Below are positions 1 through 12,717 of a stretch of 64,000 bases of DNA, in pieces (the stretch's first letter is position 1; each line of letters opens with the position of its first letter). Origin of the DNA: Rhyacichthys aspro (taxonomy: Eukaryota; Chordata; Actinopteri; Gobiiformes; Rhyacichthyidae). The DNA is taken from contig CM072156.1 of the NCBI GenBank assembly GCA_036850595.1, positions 7,867,441 through 7,931,440 of the forward strand, in the 5' to 3' direction. Both the position numbers and the translations under genes were made by a program. The notes below the pieces were generated by a model. That model saw only the letters and a list, made by a program, of their open reading frames with translations. It was not told the origin of the DNA and made no database searches.

Positions 1-1683
1 AAATGAAAAACATTCAATTTCCATCTGAGACACATAACGCTACAAAATACATTCAGGTCTGGACAACTCTATCTAAAAATATTTGTAGAGATTGTTTATG
101 ACTTCAGTCCATGCATTTTTGAACTGTGCAAAAAATAAAAAATAAAAACATAAAATGCACTGGTTCTGTGACAGGATTTATCATTCTTACCTTCTTAGGG
201 GCAAAGATATTGTGCTTTAGTCTCTCAACTAACTCAGGTCCAGCACTGGCCCAGGTTTGAGAAAACACCTCTGCTTTGTCTGGGTTTAAATGAACTGCCT
301 CCAGCTGCTGCTGCAGAGCGGGGGGCTTCACATTGTGATACACAGCCTGCAAGAGAAAGAAAAACAGGACATTACAAATAAATAAAAGAAGAACTGTTAC
401 TCTCCCATTACACCTTGATTCAGAATACAACAGTGACACCAGCTGGACACATTAGCTCATTATATCAGTCAGTGAAAAATGAAAAAAATAGAAGCTGTGT
501 CTTATTATAGTGAGAAATTAAACAGCAAAACCCATAACCTGCTCCAAAATGAAGGCAGACGTCTCCAGAACAAGGCTAAGAGCTTGTTTATCCAGCGACA
601 AGGCAGACTCAAGTTTCTGCTCCTCTTCTTCACTGAATGTACGCTCTCCCTGTGAAGAATAGGACCTGATATTTATATAGATGTATACCTATTTATGTAT
701 AAACTAAAACAATCATGAAAAAACATTCATTCAAAAAAGAAATACAGTATAGAAGTGAAAACATAACCTTTTAGTCTTAGCAACAAGAAACTTTACCAAG
801 GCTCTTAAGCATTGACAAAACTGCATATATTACAAAATGTTGGACATATGATATAAACTTTTTTTTTTTAATTTGGCAATATTACAGATTATAAAACTGG
901 ACAATGCCTGTACCTTCAGATGGAGTCTTTGTATGATGCGTGAAATCAGTCTTGAGAACTTGTTCACATCAATCGTGTTGATGAAACTTACAGCTTCTTT
1001 TATGCTTTGGACAGATTAGCAGTAGCAATAATATTAGAAATAATAATGCGTTAGTTCAGTAACCAATTATTTATATAATTTCATACATAAAATTGAACTA
1101 AGATAACACTAAATACATATGGTCCTAAAAAGTTGTGTATTAGTCTGTAAAGTTGTGTTGTGTTGTTGTGTGAGCTTCTATAGCTGACTGTTGTAACAGA
1201 TGTATAAAACTTCTTTGAAACTACAAACGAAAACTGTGTATTTAATAACCAGCCATTTGTACAGTAACAATACAGAAGAAAAATCTCTGGTTTTAAAAGT
1301 CTGTACAATCAGTGGCCTTTGTATTTAATCCTAACCATGTCAAATAAACAGAAGAGATACATAATATAGATGATGAATGTAATCATTAAAGGCTAATATC
1401 GAGGTGTTTACATTTCAACTGAAAAAATAATAAAAATAAAAAAGCACTCTGATGCTATAAAAGCCAAGGAAATGAAGGTTAATGCGCAGAGAAAATCAGA
1501 CTGAAACATTAAGATCAGAAAAATGTGTCCCATTGTGGTACTGTGATTTAATTCATTCATGTGAAATGTAAATAGGCTGCTACTGCAGGCTAAACGCTAC
1601 GGTTAGCAAAGAGGCTAAACTTCATGTGTCTCTAGTCGTAACAAAATCACAAACCTCTGTGTTTCTTTTATAATCGCAGCCAT
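1..1683 (-). CDS. commd10: COMMD10, COMM domain-containing protein 10 (partial, 5' four exons)
   Basis: COMMD10 is a subunit of the COMMD/CCDC22/CCDC93 (Commander) complex, which acts in endosomal cargo recycling. Four coding exons are visible on the minus strand: 1683-1655, 1004-914, 649-539 and 346-191. Each has GT-AG borders and phase is kept, giving 129 codons. The start is MAAIIKETQR. The next exon carries AVSFINTIDVNKF, and the third GERTFSEEEEQKLESALSL, matching the human FSEEEEEKLQ region. The fourth begins AVYHNVKPPALQQQLE, nearly identical to human COMMD10. The human protein is about 202 aa, so the remaining C-terminal part, including most of the COMM domain, lies to the left of the window. 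The open frame running past base 191 is intron. The ATG was chosen because it is the first one, its short exon splices in frame, and it matches the family N-terminus. Confidence 0.93.
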
Positions 1684-2402
1684 GTTGATTAAGGATAAAA
1701 AAGAGAGTTTTAAATGTCAAAAAAGCAGCTGCATCCTCAACATGATCCTCCACTGTCTTTACTTTTTCTTCCTGTTGTCACGAGACAGTCATGTGACCAT
1801 CAAAGCTGCGCAGTAAAGCGCAGCGCAAGGAAATATACAAGAATAAACAAACGGGAAAGTACAACAGCATCACACAACACAACATTTAGCTCTTATTTTC
1901 CCCAAATAGATGGCAAATTATTATAGAAAAATATTTGCGCAAATGCTGCGCATTTATGACGCGTGTATCGTAGTGACTACGGAATACGCGATGGACAAAC
2001 AGAGCTGGCAGCTTCTTGTAGTGTAGTGCTCTGCGCAAATGAATGAAAAAATCAACGTTGAAACAAAACACATACTGAATTTTTAGACTAAAAAAAGGGA
2101 TACTTACTATACAATTTATTTCACTTTACCATATGCCTCACATAGAACAATACTATAAGTTATAATAATAATAATAATAATAATAATACATTTTATTTAT
2201 AATGCGCCTTTCTAGACACTCAAGGTCGCCTTACAACATACATAAAAACACAATAGGACATATAATCATTAAAAAGTTGGTCGTATGAGTTTGTTTATTT
2301 AGCATAAATCTGACATTTCTGACCTTTATTACAGATTATGGATTTATTTGGATATATTTGTTAAAATAACAATAGAAAGACAGAGAGGGTGAATTTCAAC
2401 AC
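1684..2402. other. Intergenic spacer COMMD10-AP3S1
   Basis: This is a head-to-tail spacer between the COMMD10 start and the AP3S1 3' UTR, and it should hold the COMMD10 promoter. Bases 1800-2000 are richer in CpG and GCGC-type words than their surroundings, with repeated 'gctgcgca' words, as expected near a TATA-less housekeeping promoter. A TAA microsatellite and an adjoining repeat tail occupy 2160-2262. I see no other gene. Confidence 0.6.
2160..2262. repeat. TAA microsatellite plus 3'-tail-like interspersed repeat
   Basis: About nine copies of a TAA/ATA triplet (2162-2188) run straight into a segment reading 'gcgcctttctagacactcaa', followed by 'ggtcgccttacaa'. A diverged copy of the same arrangement (triplets, then 'tagcgcttttcagagatctc') is seen at about 44500-44590. 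A short-repeat tail next to a conserved word is typical of a LINE or SINE 3' end. The family assignment is inference. Confidence 0.55.
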
Positions 2403-2408
2403 TTTATT
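2403..2408 (-). terminator. Candidate AP3S1 polyadenylation signal
   Basis: AATAAA on the minus strand (TTTATT on plus), about 645 bases past the AP3S1 stop codon. It was chosen as the most likely cleavage signal; other AT-rich hexamers occur nearby. Confidence 0.4.
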
Positions 2409-3050
2409 TATGCTGTAAAAGGAGAGAAAAAAAACTCATGCACATATTCAAACAAAAGATAAGAAGATAAATCATTTAAAAATATTTTGCATACACTTAA
2501 TAGAGGAAAATAATTTCAGCATACTTATTCACATATCTGTCACACATCTGTTTCTTCAATAAAATCTGTTGTCTTGTCATTTATATTTTATCTAACTTGA
2601 ATATAGTTCATTTATTCAAGCAGTCGATATGATTGGACTTGTTTACTTCATTTCAACTTCACTGGTTGATTATTTGGTCTGGAAAAACCAAACCAATATA
2701 AGACTGTCCCCAAGTTTCACTACCTGCACATTTCAGTAAACATATGAGCAAAACAATTTGAGTTAAACTGTCGCAGACGTGTTCTGTAGCAGCTGAACAT
2801 CAAAGGCCAACCTCCAGTGAGGCAGCAGGAATGTACCACTGATAAATAAATACTTCATTTTTGTTGAAACAGAAAAAATAAGTAAAACATTTTTATAACA
2901 GAAGAAAAAGATAAAAACATAAACAGGAGTTTCAGATCACACAGTACCTTCAACAACTTTTAATAAAAGTGAGTTAATTGAGGTTTTGGTAAACAGATTG
3001 CATCGTGGTAAACACTGGCTGGCATCTGCAGGCTGTGGATCCCGATGCCA

Positions 3051-6000
3051 CTATTTGAAGGAGGGTAGGTTTGGCACTTTTATACTGATGTCACCTATGT
3101 TGATGTTTCTCGGCATTTCCGGGAGGTTTATGTTCTTTACAGCAGATACAGCACGAGCAGGAGCTCCTGCAATACCAGCCTAAACACAGAGAGAGAAGAG
3201 CTCATCAGATTTGAAACATCAAATGAAAATGCTACAAGACAGGACACTGAACAATGAACACTGGACACACAAACACAAAACTCAGTGCTAAACAGAATAA
3301 TAGACAAAAACAGTCACCTGCTGACAAAATGCAAAAGCACTGACAGCTACTAAGACAGACAACATGTGCAAATGTACATTCAGATGCCTTCAGAGCTTCA
3401 TATGCACATGCAATATTCAGTTTTATAATGATTTACATCACAACCAGAGCCAATTATGAATCAAATGTGAGGACATACTCTACTAGACCATTCACCAATT
3501 GTAAAACTTTGAGCAAAACTGGACATTCATCAAATCAACAAAGGCAGCAATGCTTGAAAGGTGGACCCACCGGACTCTTGAGGACCGATAAGGGTAAAAT
3601 ACAAGAAGAGAGTTGGGTAAAGCAGAAAAAAATGGATTTGGAATATGAGGACATACATGGGTGTTTGGGGAGATTAGGTATGACAAATAAAATGAAAAAA
3701 CATAATATTTTGCCATTATACTGTACCTCCAGTGGACGGAAAACCCCTCTGGAATCACAAAACCAAGACTACAAATGCTACAAATAGCTGTAGCTAATGA
3801 ACTAGTTTACTTCAATGAATATTAAACATTTACTGTGACGACTCTGTGGTTGCTGATGCTACTGATGACATGTGGGGTTATAAGCCTCCTACTGAACTAT
3901 AATGACTTGTTCTAGGGAAAAGAGTAAAAGTGTCACTCTAACACAGTGAACCCCAATGTCAGATGGAGCAAAAGCTTTTAAAAGCAGTAAGATATAAATG
4001 CATTTTAGCCATGTCTATAATGTAAGCAGACATTTGAGCATCACTGTGGTTAGAGATCCCCCCAAAGAATCTTTAGCCAACAAACCCAAAAATGACCATA
4101 ACAAAAACATAACAAGTTTGTTTTTAAAGGGGACTGTTTGACCAGACTGATCCTTAGGTCATGTCTAAGATATGACTAGTGAGATTGTGTTGGAATGTAG
4201 ATACTTTTCACAAGATTATTTCAATGGACCATTTGTCCGAAACCCATTTGTCTCTCTCCTGAGCCTCAAGAAAGGCTTGTGTTAGATGGATGACAAACTG
4301 ACCGGGGCATTAACTGTGAGGAATGCTGAACCAGCACATGGGCTCAATATTCAGGAGGTAGACAAGAGATATTTTTGTGAAACCTCTGAACATACTACAG
4401 TGGTCCATTAGGTTTGAGAGAAATGCTGAGTAACTGATGTATAAATATACTGCAAGAGCAAACACAGCAAAGGTTGTATTTTGAGCTATAAAAAATGTAA
4501 CAGCTACACGTTGCATTATATATAAGTACTCCCCGAAGAAAAAGGAATAAGTTAGGAATTTGCTAAAGTGCTCTGAATAAATAATAAAAAAGGTAGTCTT
4601 TGAATGACAGGAGTAGGCAAAATGATCAATCAACCACATATGTGCAAATGTGACACACTACAAACCCTTTCAACGGCTTAGAGCTTAATATTGTCATCAC
4701 ATTGTTTAGTCCAACTCCTGTCCATTCAAAGAGAATGAGCATTTTTGGGTTTGCCATGAAAGATTCCCGCAGCATGTTAGTGTTTTCAGGTTACTGTCAA
4801 ATGGAGGGCCGTGTGGAGAGACTGAGGGTAATAGACTTTAGTTAAGGTTACAGTACTCGGTTGTAAATTTAGCAGTACCTGTGTCTACCTGTCCTGCCTG
4901 GTAGACTGAAAGATAAACGTCTGTAAAGAGAAAGAAGAATGAAAAGAACTAGACAGAGTCAGAAAAAGAGGAATGAGGAATGTTAAAGCAGATTAAAGTA
5001 ATTACAGTTTATCTCCACAGAAAGTGATGTGACCTATCCTAGACCGCTTAAGAAAATGTAAAGCAGCAATGAAGCAGTATAAGGTTGATTAAATAAAAAA
5101 CAGTTGTATCCAATCAGTTTTCCCAGTTTGGAAAAAATAATTTGTTGCCCAGACAGTGCCCCAAAAATGGACAGGGTTTTTTGAATTAGCCTCAGTGAAC
5201 AACACATACACATACACCACACAGCGGTCTAAGATACGTCTGGGAGGGGTAAGACAGAGCAGCTCTGATGATTGTAAAACAGTACTGTACAGACTGTTTA
5301 CATCAGTTACAACAGTTTTCACAATTTTAACAATTTACTACAACTTCATTTTCATGTTTAAGTTTACAACTGACATCAACTAACCACATAATGCCCTCAA
5401 CAGAACATAAACAACTACTTCTGTCACAGCAAAATGAGCAAAAATGCACAACCCTGTCTCAGTGAGTCAGTGATTGAAAACAAAGCCAAATCATTAGTGC
5501 TGTTCAGCTTCAGGGCAATAAAGGCTAAAGTCCACATAATGCACAACAGAAATGATTTCATGAAATTGTCTCTGGCTGTCTGTCAAAACATTCTTTTTAA
5601 ATAATAAATGCTTATCTGATAGCAAAAGCTGTATGGAAAGCAAAGCAGTGTCCTTGCAAAGAGAGAATATCTAGGCAAGGACACTGTCTTAAAGATGTCA
5701 GGAAGACATTAGAAAAGCATTAATGCAACGCTTACAGCAAGTAATAAGAGTTCTACTATAATTCCCCTAAAATGATGAGCATTGACAACCGTTCTGCCAT
5801 GAATATGTTAAATTTAAATGATAATGATAGTAAGATTCTTGAAATGTGTCTGACAATGGTACAGTTCAGCTTTGTTGTGATGACAAGTGATGACTATGAT
5901 ACTGTATTTCATACTGGAGGCGGAACATGTTGAGTTTTGGTCTGTGTCGAGAGCAGTGCAGCAGCAGGAACGAGGGTTGAAGAAGAGCACAAACACTAGT

Positions 6001-9000
6001 CGTAGGAAGCATCCACAAGGTCACTGGAGAGTCGCATGCAGGGTGCAGCATACACACATGCCTGCATACTCTATACAATACCTCCAGAAAAGGTATGAAT
6101 GTTGAATCAAGTCATACATACGCTGGCCAGGTAGGCATGTGCTTACCTCAGACTTCTCCATTTTGTTCTGGGCATCCACCTGAGTGATGATTTCATTCAT
6201 ATTGGTCTCTAGGACCATCCCACCCATCACCATCTCAGCCAGAATGTTGTGGACCTGCAACAAGACAAGGCTTTTATTTTTGTATAGCCCAAAAACACAA
6301 CAACAGCTGCCTCAGAGGAGAGAGAACATCCCCTTTCCTCAACCCTCTATCACATCTTCCAATTAAAAATAGACCAACTAATACTTGTTAATAAGTATTT
6401 GTCTATGTCAGAACTGTTAGCCTCTCCAAAACAGTCCAAAAACAGGTCTTATTTACAATCTGAGGTCCCAGGTTAATCATACTTTAGAAGTAACATAATG
6501 TATTTAACAGTGAAGCCAAACAGTTCAGGGGTGTCCTACCTTATCCACATGGAAAATTAGGTCAAGCTCACAAACATTCTCAAAGCACTTGTCCAATGTT
6601 TCCACAAAGACCTAAACAGAAAAATCAGATCACTTTCAATCGCCATAAAATACATATTTTATTCAGTATGATTATGATATGATTATGTAAGATATTAGAA
6701 AATTACCTGAATTAAGTCTAAAATTCCTAGTTCACTCTCTGACGAATCCACACAAAACACAAAGTACAGAGTGGCGTAGTGTCTGTAGATGAGTTTGTAG
6801 TCTGACCCTCCAATCAACCTAAAGCACAGGGAACAAAACATCACAACAACATAATGCAAAAACAATAATAAAATGATCATCATGTCCACCACAACATTTA
6901 CAGTTTACAGCAGTTTTTGATTTATACAATGTGACAGAGTTCTTCAAAAGGTTAAGGCTGCGGGGTGTGTGTGTATTCACTGTAGTACTCTACCCTTTAA
7001 ATGACCTGATGCAAAATGCCATAAAAGTGTTTATGACTCAGGCTAGAAACAACATGAAGAGAAAAACAACATAAGTAAACACAGAGAAAAGATGGTAATT
7101 GAGATAAAGGCTGTTTGTGGTGTTAGATAAGGCCTTCACAGGAAATGTTGCATGCTTCATTATTGCTTTAAGGACACTAAAACGATTATAAGTTTAATAG
7201 TGCAATATTAATGTGATAGTTCAAATACAATCAAATGCAACACAGTGTAATAGATTTGTGTTGGGAGCATAGACCTGAAAGGTAAAGAGACGCTTCCAGT
7301 GTAAAACAACACCGAGCTCCTCGTTCATGAATGATAAATGAGCATCGAAGAAACACTTTTCACAATTACCTGTCACTCACAAAAGGCTCTGTGTTTGTGC
7401 GTGAACCACACTGCCGTCACGTTTTATCAGAACTGAGACTCAAGAGTATTTGTAGTCACATTTAAAACAGAGCGAGTCGTTCTCCAGCAAGAAATTCACA
7501 ACTTACATTCCTCCCTCAAGGAAATTACAGACGTTCTCATCTCTTTTTGAGACCAAGTGGAAGGTTTCCCTGATGATCTGTTGTTCTGTGTCTTCAGTCT
7601 GTAGTGGAAACGAAACAGAGGAGCTTATTATACCAAAAGAACAACAAATAAGACATATTATATTTATATAAGTGGTGCTTTCAGTGAGCATTTTTTAATA
7701 CAGCTAAATTACTGAGTTCATACAAGCATCTTTACATTTAAGTGAACAAACATGTGTATCTGCTTTTCACAGATGCTTAAATAAAACTTGTGCCCAAAGG
7801 CTATTGACATAATGCTCTCATAAAACAATCCCCACCGAGTCTGTTTGTTGAGTAATTGATAACACTGTGCATAATCACAGATATCTTCAGATATGTTGGT
7901 AAACAGTTACTAAAGGCTTAGGGAGAGATTGGGGATTTCAAGGATTCCTAGAAGGCACCACAGACGTCAATAAAAACATCTACAAATAAAAACATCTACA
8001 AACATATGGTCTCTGCACCAATGTTTTGACGCTGAAGTCAGTAGATCAGGTCAGTAAGCACAAGGAGAGAAGATGGTCTCCACAGTGCAGTTTAAATGTG
8101 TCATGTGACTAGAGCCATGGGACAAACAGTGTTGCACTTCTGTGAGTTATTATTGGAATGCAAGGAAAAGACATGCACATTAAAAAGGCATTTGGGAGAA
8201 ATTGTGTTCTCGTTGTGTGATAATTGTTTGATCATTCTGGGCATTTATTCTGATTTAATTTGTATCCAACCTCATGATGTAGACGATGCTGTTGTTCTGA
8301 TAGCATCTTGCCGGTGCCATCTGCGAGTTGGTTGATGGTTGGTGAATTTATGTGATATAGATTTGTGTGTGTTCATATTTCACTCTGCTCTCCCGGCTTG
8401 TCCTCCTTTGATTGGACAGATGCAGAAGACACGCTATAACTAATAGGATAAACACCTTTGCTGCTTGGCCACTCTCCACACAAGCCCTATAAATCTATAG
8501 ACACATTTTTCACATTTACAAGTCCATCCTTAGTAATTAGATGACTTTAATTTAGACACCGTTGCCGCAGCCAACAGTAGGCTATTTGTGAAGTCATACT
8601 AAGACAGTAAGATGACACCTCAGCTTTCAATGCAACAGATGGTCTATAAGCCTTCATGAGTCTTGTTTGAATAGGCTTATTCTCCTAAAAAAAAATACAT
8701 TTATTCATGTGCATTACAAACAAGACACTGGCTTTTTTGTCTTCTGTTGTTTGTAATATCAAATAACAGCAGCAATGTGAAATAAAAAAAATGTATGCAA
8801 CAAAGAACGCAGCATTTATTGTCTGGACATTGGGTTTATGGAAGCATGTGTAGCCAGAGAAGTATTGTTGGTGAAGTAAAGGGGGGTTAGGGCACTGCCT
8901 GCGTCACCAGCCTATTGTCCTAATATTGAAGCAGGGACAGCAAGCCAACCTTGACAAATAAATCCACTTAAAGAGAACAAGCCAACACAGCTTATCCCAA

Positions 9001-9588
9001 CAAGGATATTACGTATTAAGCTTGTCAATTGTTGCCTGGGGTAAAATCTTCTAGTATTAGGGGGTGTAATATATAGCCTTGCAGGGTACTATGAGCAATT
9101 GCATCACTCGTGGCAATTGCAAAAGGCACGAGTCACTCACAAGGGCGTTATTAAGAAGTCATGTGACACAAACACAGTGAACTCGCCCCACTGTGTCCAC
9201 TCAGCAGCGGCGGAACAGCTGGATTTAGGGCCACGGCTGAACAAAACTGGCTGGTTTCCTACTCCAGTGGAAAGAGATAGCCTCGCCTCGGCTTGCATGT
9301 GTTTAATTATTCATATTTTAAAGCGACAGTGGAGCTCTAAGTGACATTTTATAGTCTCTGAAACAATATCTTTTTACGCACACCTGTCCATCCGATCAGC
9401 CAGCAATCTTGTATTTCCTCTTTACTGAACGAGCAGGAAGAAAAGTGTTTTAAAACCCTAAATCGCACTGAGAGAAGTCAAACGTGTCAACAAAAGCGCA
9501 CTGAGAAAGATGTACTCACATAGTGCTCGTAGAATTTGGAGAGCCTCGGTTTTCCGTGGTTGTTGAAAATCAGGATGGCTTTGATCAT
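3051..9588 (-). CDS. ap3s1: AP3S1, AP-3 complex subunit sigma-1
   Basis: Sigma-3A is the small subunit of the AP-3 adaptor, which sorts membrane proteins to lysosomes and lysosome-related organelles. There are six coding exons on the minus strand: 9588-9520, 7598-7507, 6818-6707, 6611-6540, 6254-6147 and 3179-3051. They sum to 582 nt, a 193-aa protein, exactly the human length. The first exon encodes MIKAILIFNNHGKPRLSKFY, the invariant sigma-adaptin start. The last encodes AGIAGAPARAVSAV and ends ISIKVPNLPSFK, which distinguishes AP3S1 from AP3S2. All junctions are GT-AG and in phase. Intron 5 (3180-6146) is the largest and contains nothing I recognise. ATG12, which shares a divergent promoter with AP3S1 in mammals, is not found upstream. 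Confidence 0.97.
7969..8000. repeat. Perfect 16-bp tandem duplication
   Basis: The unit 'aataaaaacatctaca' occurs twice without mismatch (7969-7984 and 7985-8000) inside AP3S1 intron 1. It is a simple local duplication and too small to classify. Confidence 0.8.
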
Positions 9589-10136
9589 GATTGTATCGGA
9601 GCGGAGGGAGACGGGAACAGAAAGAGACCAGTCTGTGAAAGACTGTAGTCTGTCAACCCCCGTGAACCCAGCTCCGACTGGGATTCAGGGCCAAATCCCG
9701 TCTCGGTTTAAGGCTAACGCAGGAGAAGAGTGAGCCGCGCACACACTACTCGTCCATCGTCTCCATACGGAAATATTCCACGTCAAACACAGTCATGCCC
9801 TCCTCCTCCTCGAGCTACAGCAGCCGCGAGGGCTCAAACCACAGCTGAGCCCCACTCTTCTCATTTAGTAAACATCTTAGCGTTTATATTACTAAAAAGT
9901 TGTAACAATTTATTTTAACAGCAGGAAGCCTTTATGTGAAGTGATCAAGATGCAATATGAAAGAACCAGACATTAAGGCATTTAACTAGTTTTCCAGGCT
10001 GTTTCAAATTGCCTTTTTCATCAACTAAGAACCAAAATCTGTTACAGGCTTACAGAATACATGGTACATTTGCAGATTGACATTTTTGGTCTCTTTGTGT
10101 TTGACTTGCTTGGTCTTGAAGGAACAGCATCTACAA

Positions 10137-10730
10137 AATACAAACGCTGGGACACTCTGCAAAATGTAAATTTAAATAAAAGAATCCAATGATTTGCAAA
10201 TGTCATAAAACAATATTTAAGTCTCAACACAACATAAACAACATATGAGGTGTTGAATTTGAGACATGTTACCAATTATATGAAAAATAATAGCTTTTTA
10301 GGAATTTTATGGCAACAACACGTCTGAAAAAAGTTGGGACAGGGCCAACAAAAGTCTGGAAAAGTAACAGGTAGAAAAAAAAAGAAAAAAAAACACCTGG
10401 ATGAGCATTTGAAAATTAGGTTTAAGACTGGTTATAAAAGGAGCATTTTAGAAAGGCTCTCAGAAGTAAAGATGAGCAGAGGCAATTTGCTATAAGTACA
10501 TTTTAAAAATGTAAAACAATTTCAAAAAATGTTCCTCAACATAAAATTGCAAAGACTTTGAATATCCCACCATCTACAGATCACAATACAATCAAAAGAC
10601 TCTGAGAACCTGCCCATCTTTACTTCTGAGAAAGTCTGCCTTTGTTCTGCCTTGTTCTTTATTTTCTATTGTGAATAGGCCATTGCATTTGTTTTGATTA
10701 CGTTTTACACAGTGTTGGAACTGGGTTTTT
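10137..10730. mobile_element. Degenerate non-autonomous DNA transposon with inverted repeats
   Basis: The left side contains 'acgctgggacactctgcaaa' followed by 'atgtaaat', and later 'aaaaagttgggacagggcc'. These resemble a very common teleost inverted-repeat DNA element whose ends I remember as containing TTGGGAC and TGTAAAATGTAAAT words. The right side ends 'tttacacagtgttggaactg'. Internally, 'ctctcagaagtaaagatg' (about 10457-10474) is repeated inverted as 'catctttacttctgagaaa' (about 10616-10634), so the middle is a ~180-bp palindrome. There is no transposase. Exact ends are uncertain because both termini are eroded. The superfamily is not assigned. Confidence 0.6.
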
Positions 10731-12618
10731 ATATCAAAAGAAATTATGAGAAAATTTGCCTTTAAATGGCAGTTTAATGCACTGCTGTATGAACGTAAGG
10801 GAGAATGTTGTTAATGTTGTCTACATTTAAATGTCAGGTTTTGCCTAATTTTTTATTTTTTTTTACAAAATAAAACGTTTTATCTTTGACACAGGTGTGT
10901 TTTACACATGATAATGAACACACTGACTACTTTTAAATACACTTCTTGAGCCTAATTGATTCATTTTACTCTTCCTCATCTCACTGCAGCTCATTTCAAT
11001 AATTTTCGTCTTTTTTCTGCAGCGAGTCCATTCATGTTTTATCCACAAGGTGGAGCCCTTGTCCCTGATGATGTGGCAGGCTGGTCATCAGCTCTGGTGT
11101 ACAGAACACCCCCCCCCTCTATAGGATGCCTGAATGTTTTTCAGGCGGACTGGGTCTGTTTCCAGTAACTGACTCACGCTACAGGACTACTGCCAAGGAA
11201 ACCTATGGCTGTTGCTTCGCTCTGAACCACTCAAAATGAAACTCAGTTATTAGATATCAACATTCAAAAGAACATGAGTAATATTTTCAGAAAACATGAG
11301 AATTACCTTTACTGTTTTCTGTTTTGCAGAAATGCTGTACTTTCCTTCCTCACATAAGATTTACAGTTCAATACTGTTTCTCTAAACTTGTTTAGGAGTT
11401 TTTTTGTGGCGTCCGTTCACTGAAAAGAGGCTGCATTGTGACTGAATGACACAAACATCTACAAAGCAACACAATGATTTATAGTGAATGTCTGAAAACA
11501 GCTCTTGCTCAGATGAACAACACACTGGATGTCACAAAGCAAACTGTCCAGTGTCTGTTTTGGATTTTAGCATCAAGTCCACAACAACAAGTCCACAGAT
11601 CAACACAAAGTCAGTGTATTTGCACAAGTTCAGGCTAGTGAGCAAGTAAAGGATAGTTCCTCCTTCCATAAAACATGATTGTATACTGCACCCAAGGGCG
11701 GAGGAGGCATTTGAAAAGTGACAGGGATAATCTAGCTTTCTCAAGAAACTAATAAAAAGGGTTTTCTGTAACCTGGTGCCTTAAAACTTAAAAAGAAAAA
11801 AAAAAACTTAAATCAGTCTGTTCAAGGAGAAAAAGTAAAATAACACTTGTTGATAAGTGATTATAAATTTAAAAGGTGTTGTGAGATCTGTCCCTCGTCA
11901 CTTATACTAGTCGCTTCACCCATGACTGTTCCACATTGTCTGAGAGTTTTGAGTTGTATCTTTTAAATAACTAACACACCTAAGACAAATTTTATCTCTG
12001 TAGGATTTGCCTGTACAGGATTTTCTGGTCATGCCACAATGAATTTAGGAACCAGTGGTATATGTATTGAACATTCCCTAAGTACTTCATTATTTATGTG
12101 TTGTTATTATATCAAATGTCATCCTTTTGTAACAAAACACAATATTTCAAATCTCATCTCACTTACATATAGTAGCATTTTCAGAGTTTTCCTTTGATTT
12201 GTTTGTTACACATCTTGTGTGCACCCTTCCTATCCCTCACTGTGACTATGGAGGCTCTGGAAAGAGGGGCCACAAAGAGAGGCTGGACAGCTATTGTTGG
12301 GACAAAGCCTTGGGAGAAAGTATGAAAGAGAAAAGAAGAGGTTGTGTTTGTGACAACGTGGTAGAACCGGCCTCAAAAGGGGCTGATCCAAATTCTTAAT
12401 TTCTGAAAAAAACGTTATTTTAATCAAGTAGAAAGGCAGAAATAGCTTTGATAAACATTTCACTGTGAAAATGGACGAAAGCGCACGAATATAATGATGA
12501 AGTCATTTACAAAATGCCAAAAGGCATCACTAAACTAGCTGAAAGAGGACGCTGTGCTGTGGGCGTATACCCTTTTCCACAATGGTACGGTCCATCTCCA
12601 TCTCTTGCCGCGCCAACC

Positions 12619-12627
12619 CTATAAAAG
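12619..12627 (+). promoter_or_regulatory. TATA box of CDO1
   Basis: The word 'ctataaaag' lies about 95 bases before the CDO1 ATG. Transcription would be expected about 30 bases downstream, near 12650, leaving a 5' UTR of about 70 bases with no upstream ATG in the short leader I examined. Confidence 0.6.
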
Positions 12628-12717
12628 TACACGAAACAGCAAGCTGCGTGCAGAAATCTGGGGTTCAAGAGACAAAAGGCAACTTCTGAGACAAACTCCA
12701 CTCCAATCGCAGTAGAA

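Larger units (their letters stand above)
9589..12717. other. Divergent AP3S1-CDO1 intergenic region
   Basis: This 3.1-kb spacer between two divergently transcribed genes should contain both promoters. The AP3S1-proximal part (9590-9860) is comparatively GC- and CpG-rich, consistent with a TATA-less promoter. The CDO1-proximal end carries a TATA box. Bases about 10137-10730 are a DNA-transposon-like repeat. No ATG12 or other exon could be recognised, and the short open frames here lack splice or homology support. Confidence 0.6.

Noticed and set aside
3428..3787. 119-codon plus-strand open frame in AP3S1 intron 5
   Set aside because: Low-complexity translation without similarity to any family I know; overlapped by an equally open antisense frame, as expected by chance.
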